Virus record (IMG/VR): IMGVR_UViG_3300035698_001839
Span: 1 to 45,370 of that record
Strand: one strand, 5' to 3'
Length of the DNA: 45,370 bases
Origin: a virus
In this document: positions 28,601 to 37,190 of the stretch, piece after piece
How positions within the stretch are numbered: position 1 is the first letter of the stretch
Layout of the letters: every line of letters begins with the position of its first letter
Program-made: the position numbers and the translations under genes
The notes under the pieces: model-generated
What the model was told of the DNA's origin: nothing
Seen by the model: the letters and a program-made list of their open reading frames with translations, nothing else
The model's database searches: none

Positions 28601-28706
28601 GTTCAGAGATATAGAGGGGTACCCCGGTTACAAAGTATCCAGATGTGGTAAGGTGGCTGGTAAACGAGGTAGGGTTGGTAGCCATTTAGGATGGAGAAAA
28701 GCATGA
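28590..28706 (+). CDS. 38-residue NUMOD4 mini-protein
   Basis: The peptide reads FRDIEGYPGYKVSRCGKVAG, a clear NUMOD4 start, and ends GSHLGWRKA, the typical end of a NUMOD1-like module. It looks like a deletion hybrid of a longer homing-endonuclease DNA-binding region. GGGAG lies 4-5 bases upstream of the ATG, and the stop overlaps the next start as ATGA, so it is probably translated. Confidence 0.6.
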   Translation: MKAEFRDIEGYPGYKVSRCGKVAGKRGRVGSHLGWRKA

Positions 28707-28903
28707 AGATTATTAACAACGATGATGTACCGGTAGTAGGTACCATACGTCGAGAGGCTGATGGCACCATTGCAGTACGAATCTTACCGTTCAATGACAT
28801 GCCTGAGAAGTACCGTGTGTTCATTGATAATAAGCTGGTGTTCGGTGATCCACAGCCTGTAGTGATTGATGACGAGGAGGGACTTGAAGATGAAGACTTC
28901 TAA
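28703..28903 (+). CDS. Hypothetical acidic protein
   Basis: This 66-residue protein starts at the ATGA overlap (KIINNDDVPVVGTIRREADG) and ends in an acidic tail (DDEEGLEDEDF). Not recognised. Confidence 0.5.
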   Translation: MKIINNDDVPVVGTIRREADGTIAVRILPFNDMPEKYRVFIDNKLVFGDPQPVVIDDEEGLEDEDF

Positions 28904-29135
28904 TACACCCCGTACTGAGATAGCAATGACTATCCATAATGGTGAGTACGTTATTAGTGTTAGTGTGGGTAACGAGCGTGTCCCAGTCGGAGTGATGCGT
29001 CAAACAGAGCGTGATGGCGCACAGTTCACAACAGACGGCTTCAGCGTTTGGATAACACCTGAGATACTGGAAGGTATGGCAAAGCTGCTACGAGAAGTTG
29101 ATCAAGGTCTTAACACATCAGGAGTTATACATTAA
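28890..29135 (+). CDS. Hypothetical protein
   Basis: This 81-residue protein starts at ATG 28890 with GAGGAGGG eight bases upstream, inside the previous gene. It has a beta-rich start (EIAMTIHNGEYVISVSVGNE). Its stop overlaps the next start as TAATG. Confidence 0.55.
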   Translation: MKTSNTPRTEIAMTIHNGEYVISVSVGNERVPVGVMRQTERDGAQFTTDGFSVWITPEILEGMAKLLREVDQGLNTSGVIH

Positions 29136-29437
29136 TGGATAATCAAGAAGCATGTAAAGCAGTGACACTCGAAGAGGGAGTATGGCTCCAGACCAAGGCT
29201 ATTAAGGAATCCATAGCCACGATTATGGGTGATGATCTTAAGTTCAAACTCGGACAGGAAGTCAAGGTACTCGAATCTAGTCTAGCAATGATCATGGACT
29301 ATGATACTCTACCTCCTAAGTTCAAACTGGCATATCAGATCAACTACATCGAGAATGAGTTTGGCAACTCTACCGGTAGTAGCGAGGAACCAGTGCTTCG
29401 AGATATACTTGCCACACTACGAGGGTTACAGCCATGA
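29135..29437 (+). CDS. Hypothetical protein
   Basis: This 100-residue helical protein (CKAVTLEEGVWLQTKAIKES) overlaps its neighbours by TAATG and ATGA. Not recognised. Confidence 0.55.
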   Translation: MDNQEACKAVTLEEGVWLQTKAIKESIATIMGDDLKFKLGQEVKVLESSLAMIMDYDTLPPKFKLAYQINYIENEFGNSTGSSEEPVLRDILATLRGLQP

Positions 29438-29664
29438 AGATTTCACGCAAGTCAATGATATCCGGTAAGTTCAACGACATGGAAATCGATGTCACACAAG
29501 CTCAGATTGACGCATGGTATGGTGGTAAATGTATTCAGGATGCTATGCCCAATCTGACACCTGATGAGCGTGAGTTCATCAAGACCGGTATAACACCTGA
29601 AGAGTGGGAGTCACTGACTCCTGAAGAAGACGAAGAAGCTACATCACAGGAGGATTACCGATGA
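29434..29664 (+). CDS. Hypothetical acidic protein
   Basis: This 76-residue protein has a short basic start (KISRKSMISGKF) and a strongly acidic end (LTPEEDEEATSQEDYR). ATGA overlaps on both sides. Not recognised. Confidence 0.5.
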   Translation: MKISRKSMISGKFNDMEIDVTQAQIDAWYGGKCIQDAMPNLTPDEREFIKTGITPEEWESLTPEEDEEATSQEDYR

Positions 29665-30104
29665 ACCTTTCACGATTCGCATTACTAATTGACCGTCTCG
29701 AAATATTGAGGAACACAGGTCACAATGAATCACTGGCTATGTCACAGTGGTTCACCCTGTTAGACTCAGATGGTGATGAGATTGAGAATGCTCATAATCT
29801 TGAAGAGTTTGAGGAGATATGTGCTGAGCTTAAGGGTAATGATTGTAAGACATCTGCATGTGTTGCCGGATGGTGTCAGACATGGTTCGCTAAGGACTAT
29901 GATGAGAAGAACTTAGGTGCTGAGGAGTTTGCATGTTGGTGGTTAGGTATTAGCTCCAAGGAATCCGGCCGCATGTTCGTTGACTCATACTTCTATGGTA
30001 GAAGGCATTTGGAAGAAGTCACTCTTGACGATGTGCTGCCTAAACTTCGTCAGTGGTACGACGATGCTGTTATAGAGGAGGTGGGAGGTGCCAACGTCAC
30101 CTAA
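29661..30104 (+). CDS. Hypothetical protein with Cys/Trp motif
   Basis: This 147-residue acidic protein has a central motif CKTSACVAGWCQTWF (about 66-80) followed by EEFACWWLGIS. This resembles a small domain seen in other phage proteins with a conserved CxxxxCxxGW pattern, but no function is known to me. It overlaps the next GTG-started gene by 17 bases. Confidence 0.55.
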   Translation: MNLSRFALLIDRLEILRNTGHNESLAMSQWFTLLDSDGDEIENAHNLEEFEEICAELKGNDCKTSACVAGWCQTWFAKDYDEKNLGAEEFACWWLGISSKESGRMFVDSYFYGRRHLEEVTLDDVLPKLRQWYDDAVIEEVGGANVT

Positions 30105-30255
30105 GAGTAAGTTAGCAACAGCTATGGAGCTGGATGTTCTTCAGAAGATTGCTGAATCTATAGCATACGAGCTACCGGATGATACAGCCGCAGAGGTTGC
30201 CGACCTTGTAGTGAACTTGATACAAGTAACTAAAGACATTAACGAGAGGACTTAG
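30088..30255 (+). CDS. 55-residue helical protein, GTG start
   Basis: The frame starts at GTG 30088 behind a rich Shine-Dalgarno stretch (AGAGGAGGTGGGAG). The product is helical and acidic (ELDVLQKIAESIAYELPDDT). It ends 4 bases before the DUF2786 gene. Unknown function. Confidence 0.55.
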   Translation: MPTSPKSKLATAMELDVLQKIAESIAYELPDDTAAEVADLVVNLIQVTKDINERT

Positions 30256-30259
30256 GATT

Positions 30260-30982
30260 ATGAGCAACAAAGATAAGTTGATAGAAAGAGCTAGGAAATT
30301 ATATGCGATGTCTAACGACACATCGTCACCGGCTGAGGCAGAGATAGCACTGCGACGTGTTACTGCTATGATGGAGGAGCATGGTATAACATCAGCCGAC
30401 CTCGAACAGAATCGCACCCAGTTCGGTACGGCTGAGGGTTCACAGCGTTACAAGGCTATGCCTACATGGTACAGTGTGCTGGCAATGGGTGTTGCTGTCT
30501 ACCATGACTGTCACGCCGTTACCACTGGTCTTGGACGCATCAAGTTCAAGGGGTTCGATAAGGATGCTATGGTTGCACCCTTGACGTTGGACTACCTTAT
30601 TCAGACAATGGAGCGTGGTGTCAAGCAGTACCAGAAAGATAATCCATGTGACCGTGATGACCAGTGGTACCACTCTGTCACTCCACGTCAGCAAGGTTCC
30701 AGTTACCGTAGTGGCTATGCCTCTCAGATGCAGAAGATCATGTTCAGGATAGCTGGTGATCGTAAGAGAGCACAGGATCAGGAATTGCTAGCTTCAGGTG
30801 GAGGTACCGCACTTGTAGTTCAGAAGCAAGCTCTGGTGGAGGTTGAGTTTGGCAAGCAGCTCACTAAGAAGACCAAGATGGCAGGTAACGACGGTGGAGC
30901 TAAAGATGCTGGCCGGGACGGGGCACGTAGCACTGGACTAAACACACAAGTAACAGGCCGAGGGCAAGGGAGGTTGTCGTGA
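30260..30982 (+). CDS. DUF2786 family protein
   Basis: This 240-residue protein begins with the DUF2786 pattern: KLIERARKLYAMSNDTSSPA, EAEIALRRVTAMMEEHGIT (about 6-43). A middle domain (about 65-175, TWYSVLAMGVAVYHDCHAV onward) and a Gly/Lys-rich, probably disordered tail follow. DUF2786 proteins are frequent in phages; no activity is established. It lies directly before the sigma-factor gene, with GTGA overlap to the intervening small gene. Confidence 0.7.
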   Translation: MSNKDKLIERARKLYAMSNDTSSPAEAEIALRRVTAMMEEHGITSADLEQNRTQFGTAEGSQRYKAMPTWYSVLAMGVAVYHDCHAVTTGLGRIKFKGFDKDAMVAPLTLDYLIQTMERGVKQYQKDNPCDRDDQWYHSVTPRQQGSSYRSGYASQMQKIMFRIAGDRKRAQDQELLASGGGTALVVQKQALVEVEFGKQLTKKTKMAGNDGGAKDAGRDGARSTGLNTQVTGRGQGRLS

Positions 30983-31191
30983 GTAAAGTTAAGGTTAACG
31001 TACACTTGAGCGAGGGTTTCGATTATCATTGGAACATCGAGATCGATCAAGCTGACTATGATAGATTCAAGGGTAACCACGGATACGATAGGTACGATTT
31101 CTATGAATGGGCTGATGAGCAGGGTCTATTACCCAAGGAAGATCGAGGAGACAATTGCCTATTCGAGATTGCCGTGGACAAAGTACCATGA
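30979..31191 (+). CDS. Small protein, GTG start
   Basis: This 70-residue protein starts with GTG in a GTGA overlap. It has a beta strand pair (KVKVNVHLSEGFDYHWNIEI) and an acidic aromatic region (YDRYDFYEWADEQG). It is coupled by ATGA to the sigma-factor gene. Confidence 0.6.
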   Translation: MSKVKVNVHLSEGFDYHWNIEIDQADYDRFKGNHGYDRYDFYEWADEQGLLPKEDRGDNCLFEIAVDKVP

Positions 31192-31916
31192 ATACTATAA
31201 TTGAGCAGAAGAGTGACGCTGATGTGTATCGATACTGCGCTTATGTATTTGATCAGAAGTTTCACACTCGTGGTATCGAAGTGAGAGAGGACTACATACA
31301 ACATGCAGTAACCGACATATGGAAGCAGCGTGATAAATATGATCCTGATAAAGCTGGTGTAAATACATGGCTGTGGAACATTATATACTACGCCATGCTG
31401 ACTCAATCTGGTAACAAGGTTCACAAGGTATCGACAGAGTGTAGGCCCGATGGTCACTACGAGATGGGTAGGTTCTTAGAAGACAGTTTCACTGTAGAAG
31501 ATCCTGAACGGCTTGATCCAGATCCTTACGCTGAGTTCATGGCTAAGCTGAAGTCAGGAGGCTTCAACCTACCTGCTAAGCAGAACGAGACTATCATGGA
31601 TATGCTGTCTGGTGATGAGACACAGATGCAGATTGCTAAGCGACTTGGCGTATCTTATCAGGTTATAGGTGCTCGGTACCGGGATGTTAAGCTCAATCTC
31701 AAGAAGCGGATAGACCCTGATTACATAGAACAGACCCGGCCTAAGTATTACTGCTTCAGGAGTCCCGAAGGTAAGCTCATGAGGACTCATTGTCTCAAGC
31801 AGTTTGCTATGAAGCATGGCTTAGATGTGAGACGATTGCAGGAAGTTCAGAAGGGTAAGCGGGAGCACCATAAGAAGTGGGCACGTTACTATACCGTGAG
31901 GAACAACTATGTTTAA
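31188..31916 (+). CDS. ECF-like sigma factor with C-terminal NUMOD1-like tail
   Basis: This 242-residue protein starts at ATG 31188 (ATGA overlap). Residues 36-70 resemble sigma region 2 (YIQHAVTDIWKQRDKYDPDK, then NTWLWNIIYYAML). Residues 128-175 resemble region 4 with an HTH (ETQMQIAKRLGVSYQVIGAR). Residues 187-233 add a NUMOD1-like module (YYCFRSPEGKLMRTHCLKQF ... GKREHHKKWARYY) not normal for sigma factors. It would redirect host RNA polymerase to phage promoters; phage phiEco32 gp36 is a known precedent for an ECF-type phage sigma factor. Region calls are by pattern. Confidence 0.65.
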   Translation: MNTIIEQKSDADVYRYCAYVFDQKFHTRGIEVREDYIQHAVTDIWKQRDKYDPDKAGVNTWLWNIIYYAMLTQSGNKVHKVSTECRPDGHYEMGRFLEDSFTVEDPERLDPDPYAEFMAKLKSGGFNLPAKQNETIMDMLSGDETQMQIAKRLGVSYQVIGARYRDVKLNLKKRIDPDYIEQTRPKYYCFRSPEGKLMRTHCLKQFAMKHGLDVRRLQEVQKGKREHHKKWARYYTVRNNYV

Positions 31917-32169
31917 GACATTCAACTTTACCTATGTGTTTGTGATGGAAGGTAAAGGGTACGATCCGTACATCACTACTCATGTGGCGCTGAGAGAGAC
32001 CAATGGCAGGCATTTAGCGTGGCAAGAGGTAGCTGAGCAATGGGATCTCGTTGACGGCTCTCTGGAGCACTGGAGCGAGCGAGATGAGTTCTTTAACAAG
32101 GATGGAGTGGCCCGACTTGTCGCTGTATTCCAGACTGAGCCGGGGGGATACTTTAAGTCACTATTGTGA
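31909..32169 (+). CDS. Hypothetical protein
   Basis: This 86-residue protein begins FKTFNFTYVFVMEGKGYDPY and overlaps the sigma-factor gene by 8 bases. Not recognised. A 48-base gap follows before the primase-helicase gene, one of the few real gaps in the operon. Confidence 0.55.
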   Translation: MFKTFNFTYVFVMEGKGYDPYITTHVALRETNGRHLAWQEVAEQWDLVDGSLEHWSERDEFFNKDGVARLVAVFQTEPGGYFKSLL

Positions 32170-32217
32170 AGCCCGCCCCGTTGTGATAAACTGGGAGGTT
32201 CCGAATAGGGGAAGAGA

Positions 32218-34821
32218 ATGAAGATATTTGAGATAGAGGTAGCACACGGTGATCGTGTTAAAGATACATCTGTAAAGAACGGCACCCTTGACAGAGCTAA
32301 GTTCAAAAGTGAAAACTTCAGGGTGATACCTGATAAGACTGGTGATGACAAGGTAGATCGAGCGGCTAAAGATGGTGAGTATTACTGTGCCGCAGTCATA
32401 GATGGTAAGCGTTCAAACGATAACGTTACTGAGGTTCCTTTGTTGGTGTTTGACATTGATGAATCACCTTACACTGACGTTCAAGCCACCATTGCCTTGT
32501 TGAAGCGGAAGGGTCTGGAGTATCTTGTATACACCACGGCTAGCTACAATCCGAATGACATCGACAAGATGACAAACCAGTACAAGTACAAGTGTCGCTT
32601 GATCATACCTTTGGAAGTGCCTATCAAGGGTGATCAGTACGAACAAGTGATGTTGTATGTAGCAAGTGAGTTCAGGATTAAGTTCGACAAGGCAGCTAAC
32701 AAAGTGTCGCAACCGTTCTTCTATCCTACTGTCACTGAGTCCAACAAGGAGCACGCTAAGTGTGTTGGTAAGTCAGGACATCCACTGAAGTTAGATCCTT
32801 CATTACTGGATAGTTTGAAGGAGGACTATGGCAAGCCCAAGCAACGTGGTCCTGTTGCACATCGTATGCCTCAACCACCATCTGTATTTGTGGAGGCTAA
32901 TGTTCTGGCTGCTGTGTACGATAGCATCAACGTGTCGTCACAGTCATACGCTGAGTGGCGTGATGTATGTTTCGCCATGCACCATCAGACACAGGGTAAA
33001 GGTCTGGGTGCGTTCGATAGCTGGTCAGCACTGGATACTAGAGCTGGCAAGTATAGTAAGGAAGAGACTGAAGCCAAGTGGGATGAGGCCAACGATACTA
33101 GAGCTGGCAAGGGTGTGTTTACATTAAGCACATTGCTCAAGCGTAAACTCGGCGGCAACATCCGGTTAGGATCTTTAGTCTATGCAAACCTTGTAAGTCA
33201 GTGTGATCAGAATGATAAGTTAGCTAAGTTCTGCACCTATGTGATGGAGGATTTCGATCCCACTCATGAGGAAGTCTGCGGCCCTCTCGCCAAGGCATTT
33301 GTCAAGGCTAAGAAGGTGATCGATAAAGTTGACATCAGTATAACTCAAGCAATACATGAGCTACGTGATGGTGTGATTCATTCCGACAGTGATCACACAT
33401 GGTTCTCTGATCGTTTCGTTATCATCAGGGACTCCGGCAACTTCTACGAGCTTGCAACTGGTAAGCAGTCCAGTGAGCGAGTGTTCAACATGGAGTTTTC
33501 AACTGAGGCTAAGAAAGCTCAAGATGCGAAGAGTGGTAAGTTCTTGGAAGCGAGTAGGATGCTGACTACTACCACACTGTACGAGAAGCCTAAGTTCGTT
33601 GAAGGTTACAAGTACCGACCGTTGCAAGGTAGGCTAGTGAAGGAGCCTGATGGTTTCTTATACCTTAACGAGTTCAATGAGTCTAGTTGGCCTAAAGCTA
33701 TCGAGCCGTTCGATCCTATTGATAATGAGATCGATGCTGAGATAGACAACATGGTTATGCGAGCTATCAATGTACTTGCTAACGGTGAGAAGGGGATGAG
33801 TCAGCACTTGCTGCAATTCTTGGGTCACTTGAGACAACATCCCGGCGACAGGCTGGAGCACGCTTTCTGTATCACCAGTCGAGCTGGAGGTATCGGTAAG
33901 AGTATATTTATCAAGGTGTACGAGAAGGTACTGGGCGAGGATAACATTGGAGGTCTTACCAAGGACGCTATTGAAGCTACGTTTGATGCGTATCGTGGTT
34001 GGGCTAAGCTGATGGTGTTCTGCGATGAGTTTGATGAAGTTAAAAGTCGCAACGCTGTGAAGGCAGAGAGTGCAGTGAAGAAGCTGAAGCAGGCTATCAC
34101 TGCCAAGAAGGGAGCACAAACCAAGAAGGGTAAGGATACAGAAAGCTCGGTGGAGTATTACGCATCGTATGCTATCTTTAGTAATGACCCTGAGATACTT
34201 GGTGATCAAGCACAGGATAGACGGTGGGCACATAGTAACGTCAACAAGATACGAAGAGACTTGACCAACAACACAAGTAAGGCCGATAGGAGCCTTGATA
34301 CTATGTTGGGTGAGGATCAGGAGAAGTTCTTCGAGCGTTATGACTGGTTACTGGATAATCATGGTGATAGATTCGCTGCTATGTTTGACTCAGTGTCACT
34401 GGATGGCTTCAGTCGTACCAAGGCGTTCAAGAGTGAGAATCTGGTAGTCAATGAGTCAACGTATGAGTATCATATAATCACAACGTTGCAGGATAAGATT
34501 ATTGACGAGGACGAGCTTATAACTGATGAGCTGGTGCAGATCACACACTTCATCGAAGTTGCAATGAGTGCATACAGTGAAGTGAATGGGGATGCTCAGA
34601 AGGTATACTCCGGTAAGTTTCGTAAGGAAGCCAAGCAAATACTATTCGACATGGGTTACAAGCCGATGGCTGCTGGTAGGATGGCTAATCTTGGACACGA
34701 GAAGGTATTAAATGCAGGGTACTACTACTTCAAGCCAAAGGAGGGTACAACATTAAGCAACAAGAAGTATGAGAGTGAATTTCGTAAGAAGTATAACCGT
34801 GTCACAGAAGATGACATATAA
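32218..34821 (+). CDS. AEP primase-helicase (D5/VirE-type)
   Basis: This 867-residue replication protein has an archaeo-eukaryotic-type primase domain with LLVFDIDESP (Asp79, Asp81), VYTTASYNP (about 104-112) and KYKCRLIIPL (about 123-132). A PriCT-2-like middle (about 215-320, YAEWRDVCFAMHHQTQGKG) follows. The C-terminal helicase has Walker A SRAGGIGKS (about 555-563) and Walker B LMVFCDEFDE (about 600). It should prime and unwind DNA for the family B polymerase downstream. A GGGGAAGAG site precedes the ATG. Confidence 0.85.
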   Translation: MKIFEIEVAHGDRVKDTSVKNGTLDRAKFKSENFRVIPDKTGDDKVDRAAKDGEYYCAAVIDGKRSNDNVTEVPLLVFDIDESPYTDVQATIALLKRKGLEYLVYTTASYNPNDIDKMTNQYKYKCRLIIPLEVPIKGDQYEQVMLYVASEFRIKFDKAANKVSQPFFYPTVTESNKEHAKCVGKSGHPLKLDPSLLDSLKEDYGKPKQRGPVAHRMPQPPSVFVEANVLAAVYDSINVSSQSYAEWRDVCFAMHHQTQGKGLGAFDSWSALDTRAGKYSKEETEAKWDEANDTRAGKGVFTLSTLLKRKLGGNIRLGSLVYANLVSQCDQNDKLAKFCTYVMEDFDPTHEEVCGPLAKAFVKAKKVIDKVDISITQAIHELRDGVIHSDSDHTWFSDRFVIIRDSGNFYELATGKQSSERVFNMEFSTEAKKAQDAKSGKFLEASRMLTTTTLYEKPKFVEGYKYRPLQGRLVKEPDGFLYLNEFNESSWPKAIEPFDPIDNEIDAEIDNMVMRAINVLANGEKGMSQHLLQFLGHLRQHPGDRLEHAFCITSRAGGIGKSIFIKVYEKVLGEDNIGGLTKDAIEATFDAYRGWAKLMVFCDEFDEVKSRNAVKAESAVKKLKQAITAKKGAQTKKGKDTESSVEYYASYAIFSNDPEILGDQAQDRRWAHSNVNKIRRDLTNNTSKADRSLDTMLGEDQEKFFERYDWLLDNHGDRFAAMFDSVSLDGFSRTKAFKSENLVVNESTYEYHIITTLQDKIIDEDELITDELVQITHFIEVAMSAYSEVNGDAQKVYSGKFRKEAKQILFDMGYKPMAAGRMANLGHEKVLNAGYYYFKPKEGTTLSNKKYESEFRKKYNRVTEDDI

Positions 34822-34861
34822 ACGTGGTAACATAACCACTCAACTCGCAGAGAAATAAAGC

Positions 34862-35407
34862 ATGTCAATTGAAGAAACATTACTAACCATTGCAAGTGCC
34901 TCAGTCCGTCAGAACGAGCTACTGGAGCAACTACTGACCAAGTTCGGACACATTGATGCTGCGGTATCTGATGAGCCTATCGGTAAGAACACCTGTAACC
35001 CTGTCCTACAGCCTGCTGAGGGTGCTGGACTTGAAGAGGCTGCTGCTAGTACCAACAAGCGCAAGAAGCGTCGTACCAAGGCTGAGATGGCTGCTGATGC
35101 TGAGGCTGCTCTTGAAAAGCAAGCGGAAGCTAAGGCATCTGTCAAACCTACTGAGCCTGAAGGTGAAGCTCCACCAGATCCAAAGGAAGTCAAGACAGCA
35201 CAAGAGTTCAAGAAAGAGCTTGTTGCTATCGGTCGTGCTTCAGAGCAGAAGGGATACGTTGCAGTTGTCAAGGGCGTGATTGCTGAAGCTGGTTACAAGA
35301 AGGCTGAGGACATTCCTGAAGAGAAGTATGATGCTGTGATCGCTGCTATGAACGCTGCGTTTGAAGAAGAGGAAGAAGAGGGTGAAGAGGGTGAAGGCGA
35401 AATCTAA
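34862..35407 (+). CDS. Acidic-tailed protein, possible ssDNA-binding partner
   Basis: This 181-residue protein has a helical N-terminus, a basic middle (NKRKKRRTKAEM), a helical domain with a C-terminal domain-like segment (QEFKKELVAIGRASEQKGYV), and an acidic tail (AAFEEEEEEGEEGEGEI) resembling the tails of T7 gp2.5-type and SSB proteins. It heads the recombination/replication block before DUF2800. The role is inferred from tail and context only. Confidence 0.55.
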   Translation: MSIEETLLTIASASVRQNELLEQLLTKFGHIDAAVSDEPIGKNTCNPVLQPAEGAGLEEAAASTNKRKKRRTKAEMAADAEAALEKQAEAKASVKPTEPEGEAPPDPKEVKTAQEFKKELVAIGRASEQKGYVAVVKGVIAEAGYKKAEDIPEEKYDAVIAAMNAAFEEEEEEGEEGEGEI

Positions 35408-36609
35408 TGGCCCCTTCAGATCACGCTAAGCTATCCCCCAGTGGTGCCGCTATGTGGTCTGCTTGTCCTGCGTCCATAGCGGCTCAGGAGGCGTTCAAAG
35501 CTGAACACCCTAACCGAGTACGTGGTGACACGATGCACTCGCTAAGGGGAACACAGGCTCACGCTGTGGCAGAATCATTTGTACTGGGAGAGGAAGCTGT
35601 ACGACCACTCGGTAAGAATCCGATGACTGACGCCGAGTGGGAAGAGATGTGTTATCACGGTCAAGGCTACGACACCTACGTAAAATCGCTATGCGAAGAG
35701 GGTGACCTACTGTTAGTCGAGAAGCGTGTGAACATGAAGCAAGTCGATGAGGATATGTTTGGTACTTCTGATATAGTTTTGTACAAGAAGAAATCCCGGC
35801 AGCTCCACATCATCGACTTGAAATATGGCCGGGGAGAGGTGAAAGCTAATGAGAATCCTCAGTTGATGCTGTATGCTCTTGGTGCTAGCAACACCATAGA
35901 GGACATGGGATTCAAACCGAAGAGTTATGTGGTACATGTGTACCAGCCCAGAACACCGGGTGATGCCGTTGATAGCTATGAGTTCACCAACATTAGGCTT
36001 ATGACGTTTGCCTATGATATGAAGGTAGCTGCTGTAGAAACTCGGCAACCTAATGCTCGGTTTAATCCCGGCGACAAGCAGTGTCAATGGTGCGATGCTG
36101 CACCTACTTGTAAGGCATTTGCTGATTTCAGTGTAAATAAGTCCTTTGATCTTCTTGATCTGTTGGACGACATAAATCCAGTGAGAGTAGGTATGGCATG
36201 TGATGAGTTGAGTGAAAGAGATCCATCTTTAATGGACAGCGATCAGCTTGTGGCATTACGAGAGTTGTTCCCTGCTGCTAAGAAGTGGATGGATGCTGTT
36301 GACAAGTTCCTGCTGTTAGAAACGCAGTCGGGTAATGTTGATGGCTTAAAGATTGTGGAAGGTCGAGGTAGTAATGTTTGTATCGATCCTGAAGCAGTAG
36401 AGTTCATGATAGGTGAGGCTGCATTCAAACCATTGCAGTTGAAGTCTGTTACTGAGCTGAAAAAGGTGACCGGTGCCAAGAATTTCAATAATGTCTTGGG
36501 CGATTACTTTGAGAAACGTCCCGGTAAGCCTACACTTGTGGGTCTGGACGACAAACGGGAAGCATTGAAGACTGATGCTGACCTCCTTAAAATGTTAGAC
36601 GAAGAGTAA
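35407..36609 (+). CDS. DUF2800 nuclease (RecB-like PD-(D/E)XK)
   Basis: This 400-residue protein matches DUF2800: an N-terminal LSPSGAAMWSACPASIAAQE, the catalytic core LHIIDLKYGRGEVKA (about 133-147) with Asp and Lys of PD-(D/E)XK, then NPQLMLYALGA, and a Cys cluster CQWCDAAPTC (about 225-234) like the iron-sulphur cysteines of RecB/Cas4 nucleases. It lies in the usual block DUF2800-DUF2815-polymerase. A role as exonuclease in recombination or end processing is inferred. It begins by TAATG overlap. Confidence 0.85.
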   Translation: MAPSDHAKLSPSGAAMWSACPASIAAQEAFKAEHPNRVRGDTMHSLRGTQAHAVAESFVLGEEAVRPLGKNPMTDAEWEEMCYHGQGYDTYVKSLCEEGDLLLVEKRVNMKQVDEDMFGTSDIVLYKKKSRQLHIIDLKYGRGEVKANENPQLMLYALGASNTIEDMGFKPKSYVVHVYQPRTPGDAVDSYEFTNIRLMTFAYDMKVAAVETRQPNARFNPGDKQCQWCDAAPTCKAFADFSVNKSFDLLDLLDDINPVRVGMACDELSERDPSLMDSDQLVALRELFPAAKKWMDAVDKFLLLETQSGNVDGLKIVEGRGSNVCIDPEAVEFMIGEAAFKPLQLKSVTELKKVTGAKNFNNVLGDYFEKRPGKPTLVGLDDKREALKTDADLLKMLDEE

Positions 36610-36617
36610 TAAATATC

Positions 36618-37190
36618 ATGGCTGTATCAAAAGAGATTGCATTAAAGAACGTTCGCTTGTCTTACCCTAACTTGTATGACAAAGAGAAGTACAAGGGTGA
36701 TCCTACCAACAACTGGTCTGCTACATTCCTGCTACCTAAGGTACGTGAGGAAACGGTAAAGGTATTCAGGGATACTGCTGAAGCTCTTGTAGCTGAAGTT
36801 CTTGGTGGAAAGGCTAAGGTGCCTAAGAAGTTATGGTTCACTGACAAGTGCTGCATGAGAGATGGTGACCTTGAGGACAAGGAAGACTATGAAGGCATGT
36901 GGACTATCAAAGCATCCACCAACAAGCGCATCCTTACCGTTGACCGTTTCGGTGATCAGGTAGCTCAGGATGATGGAGAGGACCAGTACAACGGTATCTT
37001 CTACCCCGGTTGCATGGTTGATGGTGTCTTGAGCATCTGGTATACAGAAGGCTATGGACATGTTCGAGCTAACCTCCACGTGATTCGATTTCGTGGTGAC
37101 GGTGAGAAGCTAGGCGCAAGTGATTCAGCATCCAAATCTGAAGATCTGCTTGGTATGCTTGACTTTGACGATGACGAAGCTGACATCTAA
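36618..37190 (+). CDS. DUF2815 protein, probable ssDNA-binding protein
   Basis: This 190-residue protein fits DUF2815: ALKNVRLSYPNLYDKEKYKG at the start, an OB-like beta core (WTIKASTNKRILTVDRFGDQ, DGVLSIWYTEGYGHVRANLH) and an acidic C-terminal tail (LLGMLDFDDDEADI), as in single-strand binding proteins. It lies between DUF2800 and the polymerase, as in other phages with this module. SSB function is inferred. Confidence 0.8.
   Translation: MAVSKEIALKNVRLSYPNLYDKEKYKGDPTNNWSATFLLPKVREETVKVFRDTAEALVAEVLGGKAKVPKKLWFTDKCCMRDGDLEDKEDYEGMWTIKASTNKRILTVDRFGDQVAQDDGEDQYNGIFYPGCMVDGVLSIWYTEGYGHVRANLHVIRFRGDGEKLGASDSASKSEDLLGMLDFDDDEADI

Noticed and set aside
31155-31187. N-terminal extension of the sigma factor
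   Set aside because: The earlier ATG lies within the previous gene; the ATG at 31188 matches the ATGA overlap.
33658-34233. Minus-strand 191-codon frame opposite the primase-helicase
   Set aside because: It is an antisense shadow of a strongly motif-supported gene and is Leu/Ser/His-rich, as antisense frames tend to be.
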